Part shown: positions 36,020 to 44,276 of the stretch, one piece after another | How positions within the stretch are numbered: the stretch's first letter is position 1 | Layout of the letters: every line of letters starts with the position of its first letter | Source of the DNA: Tyzzerella sp. | GTDB lineage: Bacteria > Bacillota > Clostridia > Lachnospirales > Anaerotignaceae | Length of the DNA stretch: 64,000 nt | Reading direction: 5' to 3' | Assembly (NCBI GenBank): GCA_019415525.1 | Contig: DXZA01000067.1 | Location: forward strand, 62,001-126,000 | The notes under the pieces: model-generated | What the model was told of the DNA's origin: nothing | Database searches by the model: none | Seen by the model: the letters and a program-made list of their open reading frames with translations, nothing else | Position numbers and translations under genes: made by a program

Positions 36020-37366
36020 TTATACAAGAACACCAGCTATATTAAAGAATATAAGAAGTGCCACAGAATCAACTATTGTAGTAATAAGTGGACCTGCCAT
36101 TATTGCAGGGTCAAAACCACACTTTTTAGCAAATATAGGCAATGTACAACCTATTGACTTAGCCACAACAACAACACAAAGCATACTTATAGACACAGTT
36201 ATGTTTACAAAAAACTGGTCTGGCTCCATTATTGAAAGTCTTATAAAATTAACAAGAGAAAGTATAGCACCACTTATAAGTCCAACACGAAATTCTTTCC
36301 ACATTACTTTCAAAATATCTTTCATTTCTATTTCACCAAGTGCCATACCACGAATTATAAGTGTTGAAGCCTGACTACCAGCATTACCACCTGTACCCAT
36401 AAGTAAAGGTACAAATGTAGAAAGAGCAATAACTTTTGCAAGAAGGTCGTCATAAAGCCCCATAATAGCACCAGATATTGTACCAGAAATCATAAGCACC
36501 AAAAGCCAAGGTATACGATTTTTTGCAAGTGCAAAAATACTTGTTTTAAGGTACTCATCATCAGAAGGAAGAAGAGCAGACATTTTTTCAATATCTTCTG
36601 TATTTTCCTGCTCGATAACGTCCACAATATCATCTACGGTAATTATTCCCACAAGTCTGTTTTCTTGGTCAACAACAGGCATTGCTATAAGATTATATTT
36701 TTTGAAAAGATGAGAAATATACTCTTGGTCATCTAAAGTACCAACAGAAATAATATCATCGTTCATAAGCTCTCTAACTATTGTATCATCATCAGCAAGT
36801 ATAAGTCTTCTTAAAGGAAGTACACCTTGAAGTTTTCTTGAGCTGTCCACAACATAGCAAGTGTATATAGTTTCTTTATCAACACCAGTTTTTCTAAGCT
36901 GTTCCATAGCTCTTGAAACTGTCATAAGCTCATGGAACTGAACAAACTCTATTGTCATAATACTTCCTGCTGAATTTTCAGGATAGTTTAGAAATTTATT
37001 TATAAGTTCTCTTTTATTTTCATCTGTATTTCTTAAAACCTTTGTAACAAGATTTGCAGGAGCTTCACTTAAAAAGTCAACAGTATCATCCATACAAAGT
37101 TCATCAACAATATTTCTAACCTCATTATCTGTGATAGACTTTACTATATGCTCCTGAGTATCAGAGTCCATATAGGAAAATACATCAGCTGCATTATCCT
37201 TTGTAAGAAGACGGAATATAAAAAGCTGTCTATCATCTGGAAGTTCTTCAAAAAACTCTGCTAAATTCGCAGCATTTTCGTCATTTAACTCCTTTTTAAG
37301 CTCTATATAGTTTCCTGACTCCATAAGTTTTATATATTCATCAAATACTAATTCCATTTCTTCCAA
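36020..37366 (-). CDS. mgtE: Magnesium transporter MgtE, first copy
   Basis: This 448-residue MgtE has the same architecture as the copy downstream: N domain, paired CBS domains (TIYTCYVVDSSRKLQGVLPL and VDQENRLVGIITVDDIVDV) and a membrane domain with PLLMGTGGNAGSQASTLIIRG. Starting at TTG (37366), it has GGAGG eight bases upstream. Large parts of the two proteins, including LNYPENSAGSIMT, are identical, so they arose by tandem duplication. Transcription passes through a 39-codon short frame and a terminator-like hairpin first. Confidence 0.95.
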   Translation of the reverse strand: MEEMELVFDEYIKLMESGNYIELKKELNDENAANLAEFFEELPDDRQLFIFRLLTKDNAADVFSYMDSDTQEHIVKSITDNEVRNIVDELCMDDTVDFLSEAPANLVTKVLRNTDENKRELINKFLNYPENSAGSIMTIEFVQFHELMTVSRAMEQLRKTGVDKETIYTCYVVDSSRKLQGVLPLRRLILADDDTIVRELMNDDIISVGTLDDQEYISHLFKKYNLIAMPVVDQENRLVGIITVDDIVDVIEQENTEDIEKMSALLPSDDEYLKTSIFALAKNRIPWLLVLMISGTISGAIMGLYDDLLAKVIALSTFVPLLMGTGGNAGSQASTLIIRGMALGEIEMKDILKVMWKEFRVGLISGAILSLVNFIRLSIMEPDQFFVNITVSISMLCVVVVAKSIGCTLPIFAKKCGFDPAIMAGPLITTIVDSVALLIFFNIAGVLV

Positions 37367-37423
37367 TTATGCCACCTCCGTTTATATTAAGCCATTTAAC
37401 AGAGTACATAAATTATTTAAACA

Positions 37424-37451
37424 CAAAAAAACATTTCATAAAAATGAAATG
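37424..37451 (-). terminator. Terminator-like hairpin in the mgtE leader
   Basis: CATTTCAT and ATGAAATG form an 8-bp stem with a TTTT loop and are followed by a run of U residues, between the short frame and the first mgtE. As it is inside the leader it probably acts as an attenuator. An upstream CATTTC (37459-37464) could pair with the same 3' arm. Confidence 0.75.
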
Positions 37452-37492
37452 CTAAGGCGAAATGATTTTCAAATAAAAAATTGAAAAAAGAC

Positions 37493-37564
37493 CGCAAAAA
37501 GTCACACTGCGAAAGACATGTTAAAAATGGGAACAATTAAAAAAGCGACCGTTCATGTACGCAG
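37493..37564 (-). other. Mutually exclusive RNA pairings at the end of leader peptide 1
   Basis: On the minus strand CTGCG and ACATG, inside the short frame (37554-37564), can pair with CATGT and CGCAG after its stop (37507-37520). The same CGCA can instead pair with TGCG (37493-37496), which is followed by a U-rich run. The first fold needs the end of the short frame to be free of ribosomes. Confidence 0.5.
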
Positions 37565-37640
37565 CTTCGCCATAATTTAAATAATATATATACTCATTCA
37601 ACGGTATATCATCACCGCAACTACTTCCACTGCCATCCAT
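37521..37640 (-). CDS. Putative leader peptide 1, 39 residues
   Basis: This short frame encodes MDGSGSSCGDD, then IPLNEYIYYLNYGEAA and an Asn/Phe-rich end. Its ribosome binding site (AGGAGGTGA, nine bases before ATG) is as strong as any in the window, and a consensus promoter lies about 50 bases upstream, so translation is likely. The frame ends 154 bases before the first mgtE start, with attenuator-like hairpins between. The acidic pair next to Pro (GDDIP) recalls nascent-chain-destabilising stretches described for MgtL in enterobacteria; this analogy is only suggestive. It is not similar to a family I know. Confidence 0.6.
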   Translation of the reverse strand: MDGSGSSCGDDIPLNEYIYYLNYGEAAYMNGRFFNCSHF

Positions 37641-37686
37641 GACCGCTCACCTCCTAATAATGTTTATTTCAAATATAGTCATTATT

Positions 37687-37715
37687 AGTATATTATTTAT
37701 TAAAAATACCGTCAA
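37687..37715 (-). promoter_or_regulatory. Promoter of the leader peptide-mgtE operon
   Basis: TTGACG and TATACT on the minus strand are separated by 17 bases. Predicted transcription starts about 40 bases before leader peptide 1 and roughly 310 bases before mgtE. Confidence 0.8.
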
Positions 37716-37795
37716 CATTATTATACACCAAATTTTTTTAAATTTAGTTTAAAATTAGGTTTAATTTATATAAAATAAATTTAATAAATTATATA

Positions 37796-37825
37796 TAGAC
37801 AATAATATTTGTATTTATGTATAAT
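37796..37825 (+). promoter_or_regulatory. Promoter of mscL
   Basis: TAGACA and TATAAT are spaced by 18 bases, 41 bases before the mscL start. Confidence 0.65.
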
Positions 37826-37866
37826 ATCATAGAAAAAAGGATTAATAAAGAGTAACAGGAGGAAAA

Positions 37867-38316
37867 ATGGAGAAAATTAAAACAACACTTGCAGAATTCA
37901 AGAAATTTATTGCAAAAGGCAATGTATTAGATATGGCAGTCGGTGTTATCATTGGCGGTGCTTTTAGCAAAATAGTAACATCAATGGTTAATGATATAAT
38001 AATGCCAATAGTTGGTATATTTACAGGCGGAGCAGATTTTAGCGGACTTTTCTATGCTGTTGACGGAAATAAATATGCAACAATAGCAGAAGCAGAAGCT
38101 GTAACAGATACAATAAACTATGGACTTTTTATATCACAGGTTATAGATTTTTTAATTATGGCAGCAGTAATATTTACAATGCTTAAAATAATAACAAAAT
38201 TTAAAAAGAAAGAAATAGAAACACCAAAAGCTCCTACAACAAAAGTATGTCCATATTGTAAAACAGATATACATATTGAAGCTACACGTTGTCCAAACTG
38301 TACATCAGAGCTTTAA
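37867..38316 (+). CDS. mscL: Large-conductance mechanosensitive channel
   Basis: This 149-residue protein forms the pentameric membrane channel that releases solutes on hypo-osmotic shock. The N-terminal helix and first membrane span are in FIAKGNVLDMAVGVIIGGAF; the second span is near residues 85-110. The C-terminus carries a zinc-ribbon-like tail with CPYC and CPNC (last 25 residues), a feature I recall from other clostridial MscL proteins. ATG follows AGGAGG. It is monocistronic and divergent from the mgtE leader. Confidence 0.95.
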   Translation: MEKIKTTLAEFKKFIAKGNVLDMAVGVIIGGAFSKIVTSMVNDIIMPIVGIFTGGADFSGLFYAVDGNKYATIAEAEAVTDTINYGLFISQVIDFLIMAAVIFTMLKIITKFKKKEIETPKAPTTKVCPYCKTDIHIEATRCPNCTSEL

Positions 38317-38320
38317 CAAC

Positions 38321-38354
38321 AAAAAAGCAGACTAAAAATTTAGTCTGCTTTTAT
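38321..38354. terminator. Bidirectional terminator, mscL and exonuclease III
   Basis: AAAAGCAGACTA and TAGTCTGCTTTT form a perfect stem between the convergent genes. Confidence 0.9.
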
Positions 38355-38355
38355 T

Positions 38356-39108
38356 TTATTTAATTTCTAATTCAACAGGACAATGGTCACTACCCATAAT
38401 TTCAGTATGAATTTTAGCATCAACAAGTCTATTATTAAGGCTTTCTGATACTATAAAATAATCTATACGCCAACCTGCATTATTTTTTCTTGCATTAAAT
38501 CTATAACTCCACCAAGAATAAATTCCTTCTTTATCAGGATAAAAATATCTAAATGTATCTATAAAACCACTATTAATAAGCTTTGTAAACTTATCTCTTT
38601 CCTCATCTGAAAATCCAGCATTTTTTCTGTTAGTTTTAGGATTTTTAAGGTCAATTTCATTATGTGCTACATTAAGGTCACCACAAAGTATAACTGGCTT
38701 TTTCTCTTCAAGATTTTTCATATAAACAAGAATATCATCTTCCCATTTCATTCTATAATCAATTCTAGCCAATTTATCTTGTGAATTTGGTACATAAGCA
38801 GTTATATGATAAAAATCTTCAAATTCAAGTGTTATAAGTCGTCCTTCATGGTCATGCTCATCTATACCCATACCATAAAATACAGATATAGGCTCTTTTT
38901 TAGTAAATACAGCAACACCGGAATAGCCTTTCTTTTCTGCATAATTCCAATATGCAAAATATCCTTCCGGAGCAAAATCAATTTGTCCTTCTTGAAGTTT
39001 TGTTTCTTGTATAGAAAAAATATCAGCATCTATATTTTTAAAAAAGTCTTCAAAACCTTTTGTAACACAAGCTCTAAGACCATTTACGTTCCATGAAATC
39101 ATTTTCAT
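38356..39108 (-). CDS. xth: Exodeoxyribonuclease III (AP endonuclease)
   Basis: This 250-residue Mg2+-dependent enzyme of the exonuclease-endonuclease-phosphatase fold works in base-excision repair. It has WNVNGLRA at the N-terminus, the metal-binding Glu in SIQETKLQEG, GDLNVAHNEID near residue 145, and the catalytic GSDHCPVEL close to the C-terminus. All catalytic residues are present. The start has AAAGGAGG upstream. The gene is divergent from the nitrilase-family gene. Confidence 0.95.
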   Translation of the reverse strand: MKMISWNVNGLRACVTKGFEDFFKNIDADIFSIQETKLQEGQIDFAPEGYFAYWNYAEKKGYSGVAVFTKKEPISVFYGMGIDEHDHEGRLITLEFEDFYHITAYVPNSQDKLARIDYRMKWEDDILVYMKNLEEKKPVILCGDLNVAHNEIDLKNPKTNRKNAGFSDEERDKFTKLINSGFIDTFRYFYPDKEGIYSWWSYRFNARKNNAGWRIDYFIVSESLNNRLVDAKIHTEIMGSDHCPVELEIK

Positions 39109-39207
39109 AAAAATATCCTCCTTTAATTATATATTTTTCATTTTACCAAAAAAGTATATATTAATCTATATAAAAATAGTATACTTATAAAAAGGGGGGT
39201 AATAATT

Positions 39208-39990
39208 ATGAGAATAGCTTTAGGACAAACAAATATAATATGGGAAAACAAAAAAGCTAATATGGAAAAATGTATTGATATGATAAAAAATGCTTCAAAG
39301 GAAAAAGCCGATATTATTATTTTTCCTGAAATGAGCCTTACAGGTTTTACAATGCACACAAATACAATGGCTGAAAATTTTGAAAACTCAGAAACAATTA
39401 AATTTTTTTCAGAAACAGCTAAAGAATATAATATATATATAGGGTTTGGAGTTTCAATAAAAAATATAGATAAAGCATTAAATAAATTTATTGTATGTGA
39501 TAATACAGGAAGAATAATTTGCAATTATAGTAAAATACACCCTTTTTCATATGGTCTTGAAAAAAAATATTATACTGGTGGAGAGAGTATTGAAAGTTTT
39601 ACTGTAAATGGTATAAAGTGTTCTCCTACCATATGCTATGACCTTAGATTTCCAGAACTATATCAAATTTGTTCAAAAGAAAGTATTATAATTTTTACAA
39701 TAGCAAACTGGCCTATTGAAAGAATAGAACAATGGGATTTATTATTAAAATCAAGAGCATTGGAAAATCAATGTTTTATTGTTGGTGTAAATAGAACAGG
39801 AAAAGATATAACATTAACATATAACGGACATTCAAATATTATAAACCCTTTAGGAAAAGAATTATTAAAAACAGAAGAAAAAGAATGCATTATGATATAT
39901 GATATTAACCCACAAGAAGCTATTAATTACAGAAATTCATTTAGATTAAAATCCGACCGTAAAGAAGATATTTATAAAAAATATTATTAA
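39208..39990 (+). CDS. Carbon-nitrogen hydrolase (nitrilase superfamily)
   Basis: This 260-residue protein has the Glu-Lys-Cys triad: Glu in IIFPEMSLTGF, Lys in YSKIHPFSYG and Cys in PTICYDLRFPELY. The pattern resembles omega-amidase/YafV-type enzymes, which hydrolyse 2-oxoglutaramate or related amides, but other aliphatic amidases are possible. It has no signal peptide. A GGGGG site precedes ATG. It is monocistronic. Confidence 0.9.
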   Translation: MRIALGQTNIIWENKKANMEKCIDMIKNASKEKADIIIFPEMSLTGFTMHTNTMAENFENSETIKFFSETAKEYNIYIGFGVSIKNIDKALNKFIVCDNTGRIICNYSKIHPFSYGLEKKYYTGGESIESFTVNGIKCSPTICYDLRFPELYQICSKESIIIFTIANWPIERIEQWDLLLKSRALENQCFIVGVNRTGKDITLTYNGHSNIINPLGKELLKTEEKECIMIYDINPQEAINYRNSFRLKSDRKEDIYKKYY

Positions 39991-39993
39991 AAT

Positions 39994-40022
39994 AAGGGTG
40001 TTGACAAGTCAACACCCTTAAA
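39994..40022. terminator. Bidirectional terminator, nitrilase gene and glnQ-like gene
   Basis: AAGGGTGTTGAC and GTCAACACCCTT form a perfect 12-bp stem with an AA loop. Confidence 0.85.
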
Positions 40023-40037
40023 ATTTTATGTATTAAA

Positions 40038-40778
40038 TTAAAGAACCTTAGCAAGGAAAGTTTTAAGTCTTTCACTTTTAGGATTTTCAAAAATTTCTTT
40101 TGGAGTTCCTTCTTCAACTATTTTACCATCAGCCATAAATATAACACGTGTTGCAACTTCCTTTGCAAATCCCATTTCGTGAGTAACAACAGCCATTGTC
40201 ATATCATTTTTTGCAAGGTCTTTCATAACTTCAAGAACCTCTCCAACCATTTCAGGGTCAAGGGCACTTGTAGGCTCATCAAAAAGCATAACTTCCGGTT
40301 GCATACATAATGCTCTTACAATAGCAATTCTCTGTTTCTGTCCACCTGAAAGCATTGAAGGATAAGAATTTGCTCTATCTTTAAGACCTACTTTTTCAAG
40401 AAGTTCCATAGCAAGTTTTTCTGATTCTTCTTTACTTTTTTTCTGAAGTTTCATAGGACCAACAGTCATATTTTTAAGTATAGACATATGTGGGAAAAGA
40501 TTAAAATGCTGAAAAACCATTCCCATTCTTTGTCTATGCTTATTTATATCTGTTTTTTTATCTGTAATATCAACACCATCAAAAAGTATTTGTCCACCTG
40601 TTGGTACTTCAAGAAGATTAAGACATCTTAAAAATGTTGATTTACCTGAACCTGAAGGACCTATTATTACAACAACTTCCCCTTTTTTTATTTCAGTTGT
40701 AACATTATTAAGGGCTTTAAAGTTTCCAAAAGCTTTTTCAAGATTTTTTACATCTATTAAAACGTTATTAGTGGTCAC
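40038..40778 (-). CDS. Polar amino-acid ABC transporter ATP-binding protein
   Basis: This 246-residue GlnQ/HisP-class ATPase has Walker A GPSGSGKST near residue 37, QHFNLFPHMSILKNMT (Q loop), signature LSGGQKQRIAIVRAL, Walker B LFDEPTSALDP and the switch His in VTHEMGFAKEVA. GTG is the likely start (40778), inside the end of the permease gene. It is the last gene of the binding protein-permease-ATPase unit. The substrate is a polar amino acid or cystine; not specified by sequence. Confidence 0.93.
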   Translation of the reverse strand: MTTNNVLIDVKNLEKAFGNFKALNNVTTEIKKGEVVVIIGPSGSGKSTFLRCLNLLEVPTGGQILFDGVDITDKKTDINKHRQRMGMVFQHFNLFPHMSILKNMTVGPMKLQKKSKEESEKLAMELLEKVGLKDRANSYPSMLSGGQKQRIAIVRALCMQPEVMLFDEPTSALDPEMVGEVLEVMKDLAKNDMTMAVVTHEMGFAKEVATRVIFMADGKIVEEGTPKEIFENPKSERLKTFLAKVL

Positions 40779-41487
40779 TATTTCTCAATCTCCTTTCAAG
40801 TTTTTTAATTAAAGCTGTCATAAACATTGTTATAACAAGATATATTGCAGCTACACCAAAAAGAGGGAAAAATGCATCATAAGTTTGACTTCTTATAATA
40901 TCTCCACCTTTTGTAAGGTCTTGAATAGCAATATAACCTGAAACAGCAGTTTCTTTAACAAGTACAATCATTTCATTACCAAGTGCAGGAAGTACATTTT
41001 TTACAGCCTGTGGCATTATTACAATAATCATAGTTTGAAAATAATTGAAACCAAGGCTACGACCTGCCTCCATCTGTCCTTTATCTATTGACATAATACC
41101 AGAACGGAAAATCTCAGCAACATAAGCACCAGAATTTATACCAAAACAAAGTATACCTGCAAGAATTTTATTATTATAACTTGCAAAAATAATAAAGTTT
41201 ATAATAAGAAGCTGAACAACAACAGGAGTACCTCTTATCACTGTAAGATATATACCAAATATAAAATTAAGTATTTTAAATTTACCTGTCATCTGATGTG
41301 TTGAACGTACAATAGCTACAATAAATCCTATAACAATACCAATAAGTAAAGCAAAAATTGTTATTTTAAGTGTATTTACAAGACCATCTGCAAGAAACAT
41401 CCATCTGTCTTTTGCAATAAAATCATTATAAAACTTCGTTGCTGCATTATCAAAAAAACCTGCACTAAGAAGCATTGTATTTAACAT
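40768..41487 (-). CDS. Polar amino-acid ABC transporter permease
   Basis: This 239-residue HisM/GlnP-type permease has about five membrane helices and the EAA loop GRSLGFNYFQTMIIVIMPQAVKNVLP near residue 150. The extended N-terminus (residues 1-35) before the first helix is normal in Firmicute members. It overlaps the ATPase gene by 11 bases. AGGAGG precedes ATG at 41487. Confidence 0.93.
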   Translation of the reverse strand: MLNTMLLSAGFFDNAATKFYNDFIAKDRWMFLADGLVNTLKITIFALLIGIVIGFIVAIVRSTHQMTGKFKILNFIFGIYLTVIRGTPVVVQLLIINFIIFASYNNKILAGILCFGINSGAYVAEIFRSGIMSIDKGQMEAGRSLGFNYFQTMIIVIMPQAVKNVLPALGNEMIVLVKETAVSGYIAIQDLTKGGDIIRSQTYDAFFPLFGVAAIYLVITMFMTALIKKLERRLRNSDH

Positions 41488-41520
41488 TTATATCCTCCTT
41501 TTTTATTTTTAATTTAACTG

Positions 41521-41550
41521 AAAAAATCACCCACCCTCAAGGGTGGGCGA
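41521..41550 (-). terminator. Partial terminator between binding protein and permease genes
   Basis: CGCCCACCC and GGGTGGGTG (minus strand) form a GC-rich stem followed by U6. It lies inside the operon and would give more binding protein than permease. Confidence 0.85.
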
Positions 41551-41567
41551 CTATATTTTTAATTTTA

Positions 41568-42365
41568 TTATTCTGTGATGTATTTGTCAATTATTGACTG
41601 AATTGTACCATCTTCTTTAAGTTCTACAAGAGCAGCATTAATTTTTTCTGTTAATTCTGTATTATCTTTGCTAACAGCAATAGCATAATCTTCTTCTGTG
41701 AAAGGCTCTTCAAGAACTTTAAGGTCTGCATTTCCTTCTGCAAGAGATTTTGCAACTTGGTCATCAATTACAACAGCATCAATTTTGCCCTGAGCAACAG
41801 CCATTGCAGCTTCAAAACCTTTGTTATATCTTTCAACGTTTTCTGTAACATCTCCAGCATACATATCACCTGTTGTACCAAGCTGAACACCTATTGTTTT
41901 ACCTTCAAGGTCAGCAGCTGTTTTAATTTCTTCGTTTGAAGCATTAACAATAATAGCCTGTGAAGCGTGGCAATATGTGTCTGTAAAGTCAACATTTGCA
42001 AGTCTGTCTTCTGTTACAGTCATACCAGCAGCACCGATATCAGCTTTACCAGACTGTATAGCAGGAATAATTGAATCAAAAGCCATATCTTCAATAGTAA
42101 CTTCCATACCAAGTTTTTCTCCGATAGCTTTCATAATTTCAACGTCAATACCAACAATGTCCTGACCTTCATAATATTCATATGGAGGGAATTCTGCATT
42201 TGTAGCAACTACAAGAGTTTCTTTTTCTTCTGTTGCAGTTTCTCCTTCAGTAGTTGTTGTATTGTTATTTTCTTCAGTTGTTTTATTACTTCCACAAGCA
42301 GCAAGGCTTAATGCCATTACAGAAACAGCAGCCATAGCTATAATTGATTTTAAATATTTTTTCAT
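41568..42365 (-). CDS. Amino-acid ABC transporter substrate-binding lipoprotein
   Basis: This 265-residue family-3 binding protein has a signal peptide and lipobox SLAACGS (mature Cys near residue 24), a Thr/Glu-rich linker, then NAEFPPYEYYEG and GADIGAAGMTVTEDRL-like family motifs (IGAAGMTVTEDR). ATG at 42365 follows GGGAGG; an upstream ATG at 42431 would add 22 residues before the signal peptide and is rejected. It is the first gene of the transporter operon. Confidence 0.93.
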   Translation of the reverse strand: MKKYLKSIIAMAAVSVMALSLAACGSNKTTEENNNTTTTEGETATEEKETLVVATNAEFPPYEYYEGQDIVGIDVEIMKAIGEKLGMEVTIEDMAFDSIIPAIQSGKADIGAAGMTVTEDRLANVDFTDTYCHASQAIIVNASNEEIKTAADLEGKTIGVQLGTTGDMYAGDVTENVERYNKGFEAAMAVAQGKIDAVVIDDQVAKSLAEGNADLKVLEEPFTEEDYAIAVSKDNTELTEKINAALVELKEDGTIQSIIDKYITE

Positions 42366-42385
42366 AATTAAATTCCTCCCATTTC

Positions 42386-42398
42386 GATTTCCGAAATC
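42386..42398. promoter_or_regulatory. Small palindrome in the amino-acid transporter leader
   Basis: GATTTC and GAAATC flank a single central base just upstream of the ribosome binding site. It could be an operator or an RNA hairpin that affects translation. Confidence 0.35.
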
Positions 42399-42422
42399 AT
42401 TAATTAATAATTTATTAAAGGT

Positions 42423-42451
42423 ATTATACATTAATATACATCATATTTCAA
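42423..42451 (-). promoter_or_regulatory. Promoter of the amino-acid ABC transporter operon
   Basis: TTGAAA and TATAAT on the minus strand are spaced by exactly 17 bases, about 58 bases before the start codon. Confidence 0.75.
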
Positions 42452-42601
42452 GTAAAATTAATAAAAACACGTATAATTATGAATATTTAAAATCATACTG
42501 TGTATTTTATACACAGATTATTTAATAGTTTACAAAATTAAATTAAAATACAATTTAAAATCATATAAAATATATAAGTAAAACTTATATTAATTATATA
42601 A

Positions 42602-44191
42602 TTAAATATTTTTGTCAAAAAGTACTTTTCCTCTCTTTATAGATTTAATAACAAAAATGTCTTTTATATTCTCATTTTTAATATTAAATGGATTTTCACT
42701 TAGAACAACAAAATCAGCAAATTTACCTTTTTCTATTGTACCTTTTGTATTTTCTTCAAAATATTGATAAGCAGCATTAATAGTAATACCTTTTAATGCA
42801 TTTAAAACATCAATTTTTTCATCTTCTCCTAGAACTTCTCCCTGTTTTGTAATTCTATTTACAGCACACCACATTTCCTCTATAAGATTAGGCATTATAA
42901 CAGGTGTATCTGTATGCATAGTAAATATAATATCTTTTTTTATAGTAGAATTAATAGGACTTATTTTTTCTGCTCTTTCAATACCAAAATTAATTTTATG
43001 AATATCACCCCAATAATAAACATGTGAAACAAAATAAGAAGGTATTATATTTAATTTTTTAATATCATCAAGTTGGTCTACACCTAAAAGCTGACCATGT
43101 ATAAGAACTGGTCTTATATGTTTTTCTCCTTCTTTTTCAACAGCTTTTTTATAACAATTAATAAACTGTTCACTCGCACCATCACCATTACTATGAGCAA
43201 GTATTTGTATATTTTCATCTAAAGCCTTTTCAAAAAACTTTTCAACTTCTTCATCTTTATAAACTGGATATCCTTTATAATCATTACTGTCTTTATATGG
43301 TTTTCTTAGAAAAGCAGTTCTTCCTTGTGGTGAACCATCAAGAAATATTTTATATCCACCAAGTTTTAAATTATTTTCATATTTTTTAAGTATATTGCTA
43401 TATTCTTTTACTATATTACTGTTGTCTTTCATGTCAGCATACATTACAACATCAACATCTATAAGACCTTTTTTTGATAAGTCATATAAAAATTTTGCTT
43501 CACTTTCTTTTGCAAAACCTTCTTGAACTGTCAATATACCATTTTCAATATATATTTTTTCAGCTTCTTTAAAAAGTTTTATTTTTTCTTCTTCTTTTGC
43601 ATCTGGAATATTTTTTGCAATATTTATAAATGCAGTTTCTTCAAGATATCCATTAGGCTCTTTTGAATTTTCATATCTTCCAATAATACCTCCCTCAGGA
43701 TTTTCACTATTTTCTGTTATTTTAAAAATACTAAGTGCTTTTGAATTTACAACACCCATATGACCTGAAGAATGTGTAATAAGTACAGGATTATCTCCAA
43801 CACTATCAAGTAGTTTTTTATCAGGATGTTTTTTTTCAATAAGAAAATTATTATCATATCCAAAACCAATTATAAAATTATCATCAGAAATATTTCTTTC
43901 CTCTTTAAATTTTATAAGCATATTTTTTATATCTTCAAAACATTTTGCTTTTGAGAGATTACAAAGTCGTAATGTATTAGCAAGAGAAGTAATATGACTA
44001 TGACTATCTATAAAAGCAGGACAAAGAGTTTTTCCACAAAGGTCTATCCATTCATCCTTTTTATCACATATTTCTTTTATATGTGAAATACTTCCAACAT
44101 ACTCAACAAAACCATTTTTTTCATAAACAGCTTCAACATTCTTATTCTCAGTTAAAGTTATAATATCTCCGTTATAATATATATGACCCAA
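42602..44191 (-). CDS. YtcJ/NfdA-like amidohydrolase
   Basis: This 529-residue amidohydrolase-superfamily protein has AFIDSHSHITSLA (metal-binding His pair, near residue 60), LAHSNGDGASEQF and MHTDTPVIMPNL, and a C-terminal composite-domain strand (KGTIEKGKFADFVVLSENPF). YtcJ-type proteins hydrolyse amides or formamides; NfdA deformylates N-substituted formamides. The actual substrate is unknown. A TTG start (44191) is chosen because AAGGAG is eight bases upstream. It sits alone between two transport genes. Confidence 0.85.
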   Translation of the reverse strand: MGHIYYNGDIITLTENKNVEAVYEKNGFVEYVGSISHIKEICDKKDEWIDLCGKTLCPAFIDSHSHITSLANTLRLCNLSKAKCFEDIKNMLIKFKEERNISDDNFIIGFGYDNNFLIEKKHPDKKLLDSVGDNPVLITHSSGHMGVVNSKALSIFKITENSENPEGGIIGRYENSKEPNGYLEETAFINIAKNIPDAKEEEKIKLFKEAEKIYIENGILTVQEGFAKESEAKFLYDLSKKGLIDVDVVMYADMKDNSNIVKEYSNILKKYENNLKLGGYKIFLDGSPQGRTAFLRKPYKDSNDYKGYPVYKDEEVEKFFEKALDENIQILAHSNGDGASEQFINCYKKAVEKEGEKHIRPVLIHGQLLGVDQLDDIKKLNIIPSYFVSHVYYWGDIHKINFGIERAEKISPINSTIKKDIIFTMHTDTPVIMPNLIEEMWCAVNRITKQGEVLGEDEKIDVLNALKGITINAAYQYFEENTKGTIEKGKFADFVVLSENPFNIKNENIKDIFVIKSIKRGKVLFDKNI

Positions 44192-44242
44192 AACTACCAC
44201 TCCTTTTTATACCTATTATGTGTAAATATATACGTATATAAA

Positions 44243-44269
44243 CAAAAAAAGGTACAAAACTGTACCTCT
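44243..44269 (-). terminator. Terminator of the ClC gene
   Basis: AGGTACA and TGTACCT pair with a short loop, followed by a U7 tract on the minus strand. Confidence 0.85.
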
Positions 44270-44276
44270 TTTAATA

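Noticed and set aside
36002..37680. M-box (ykoK) riboswitch upstream of mgtE
   Set aside because: The leader lacks the conserved M-box segments; it instead contains a short frame with hairpins.
42499..42593. Hairpins CTGTGTA/TACACAG and ATAAGT/ACTTAT after the amidohydrolase gene as terminators
   Set aside because: Stems are short and lack a proper U tract; the true 3' end of that gene is unclear.
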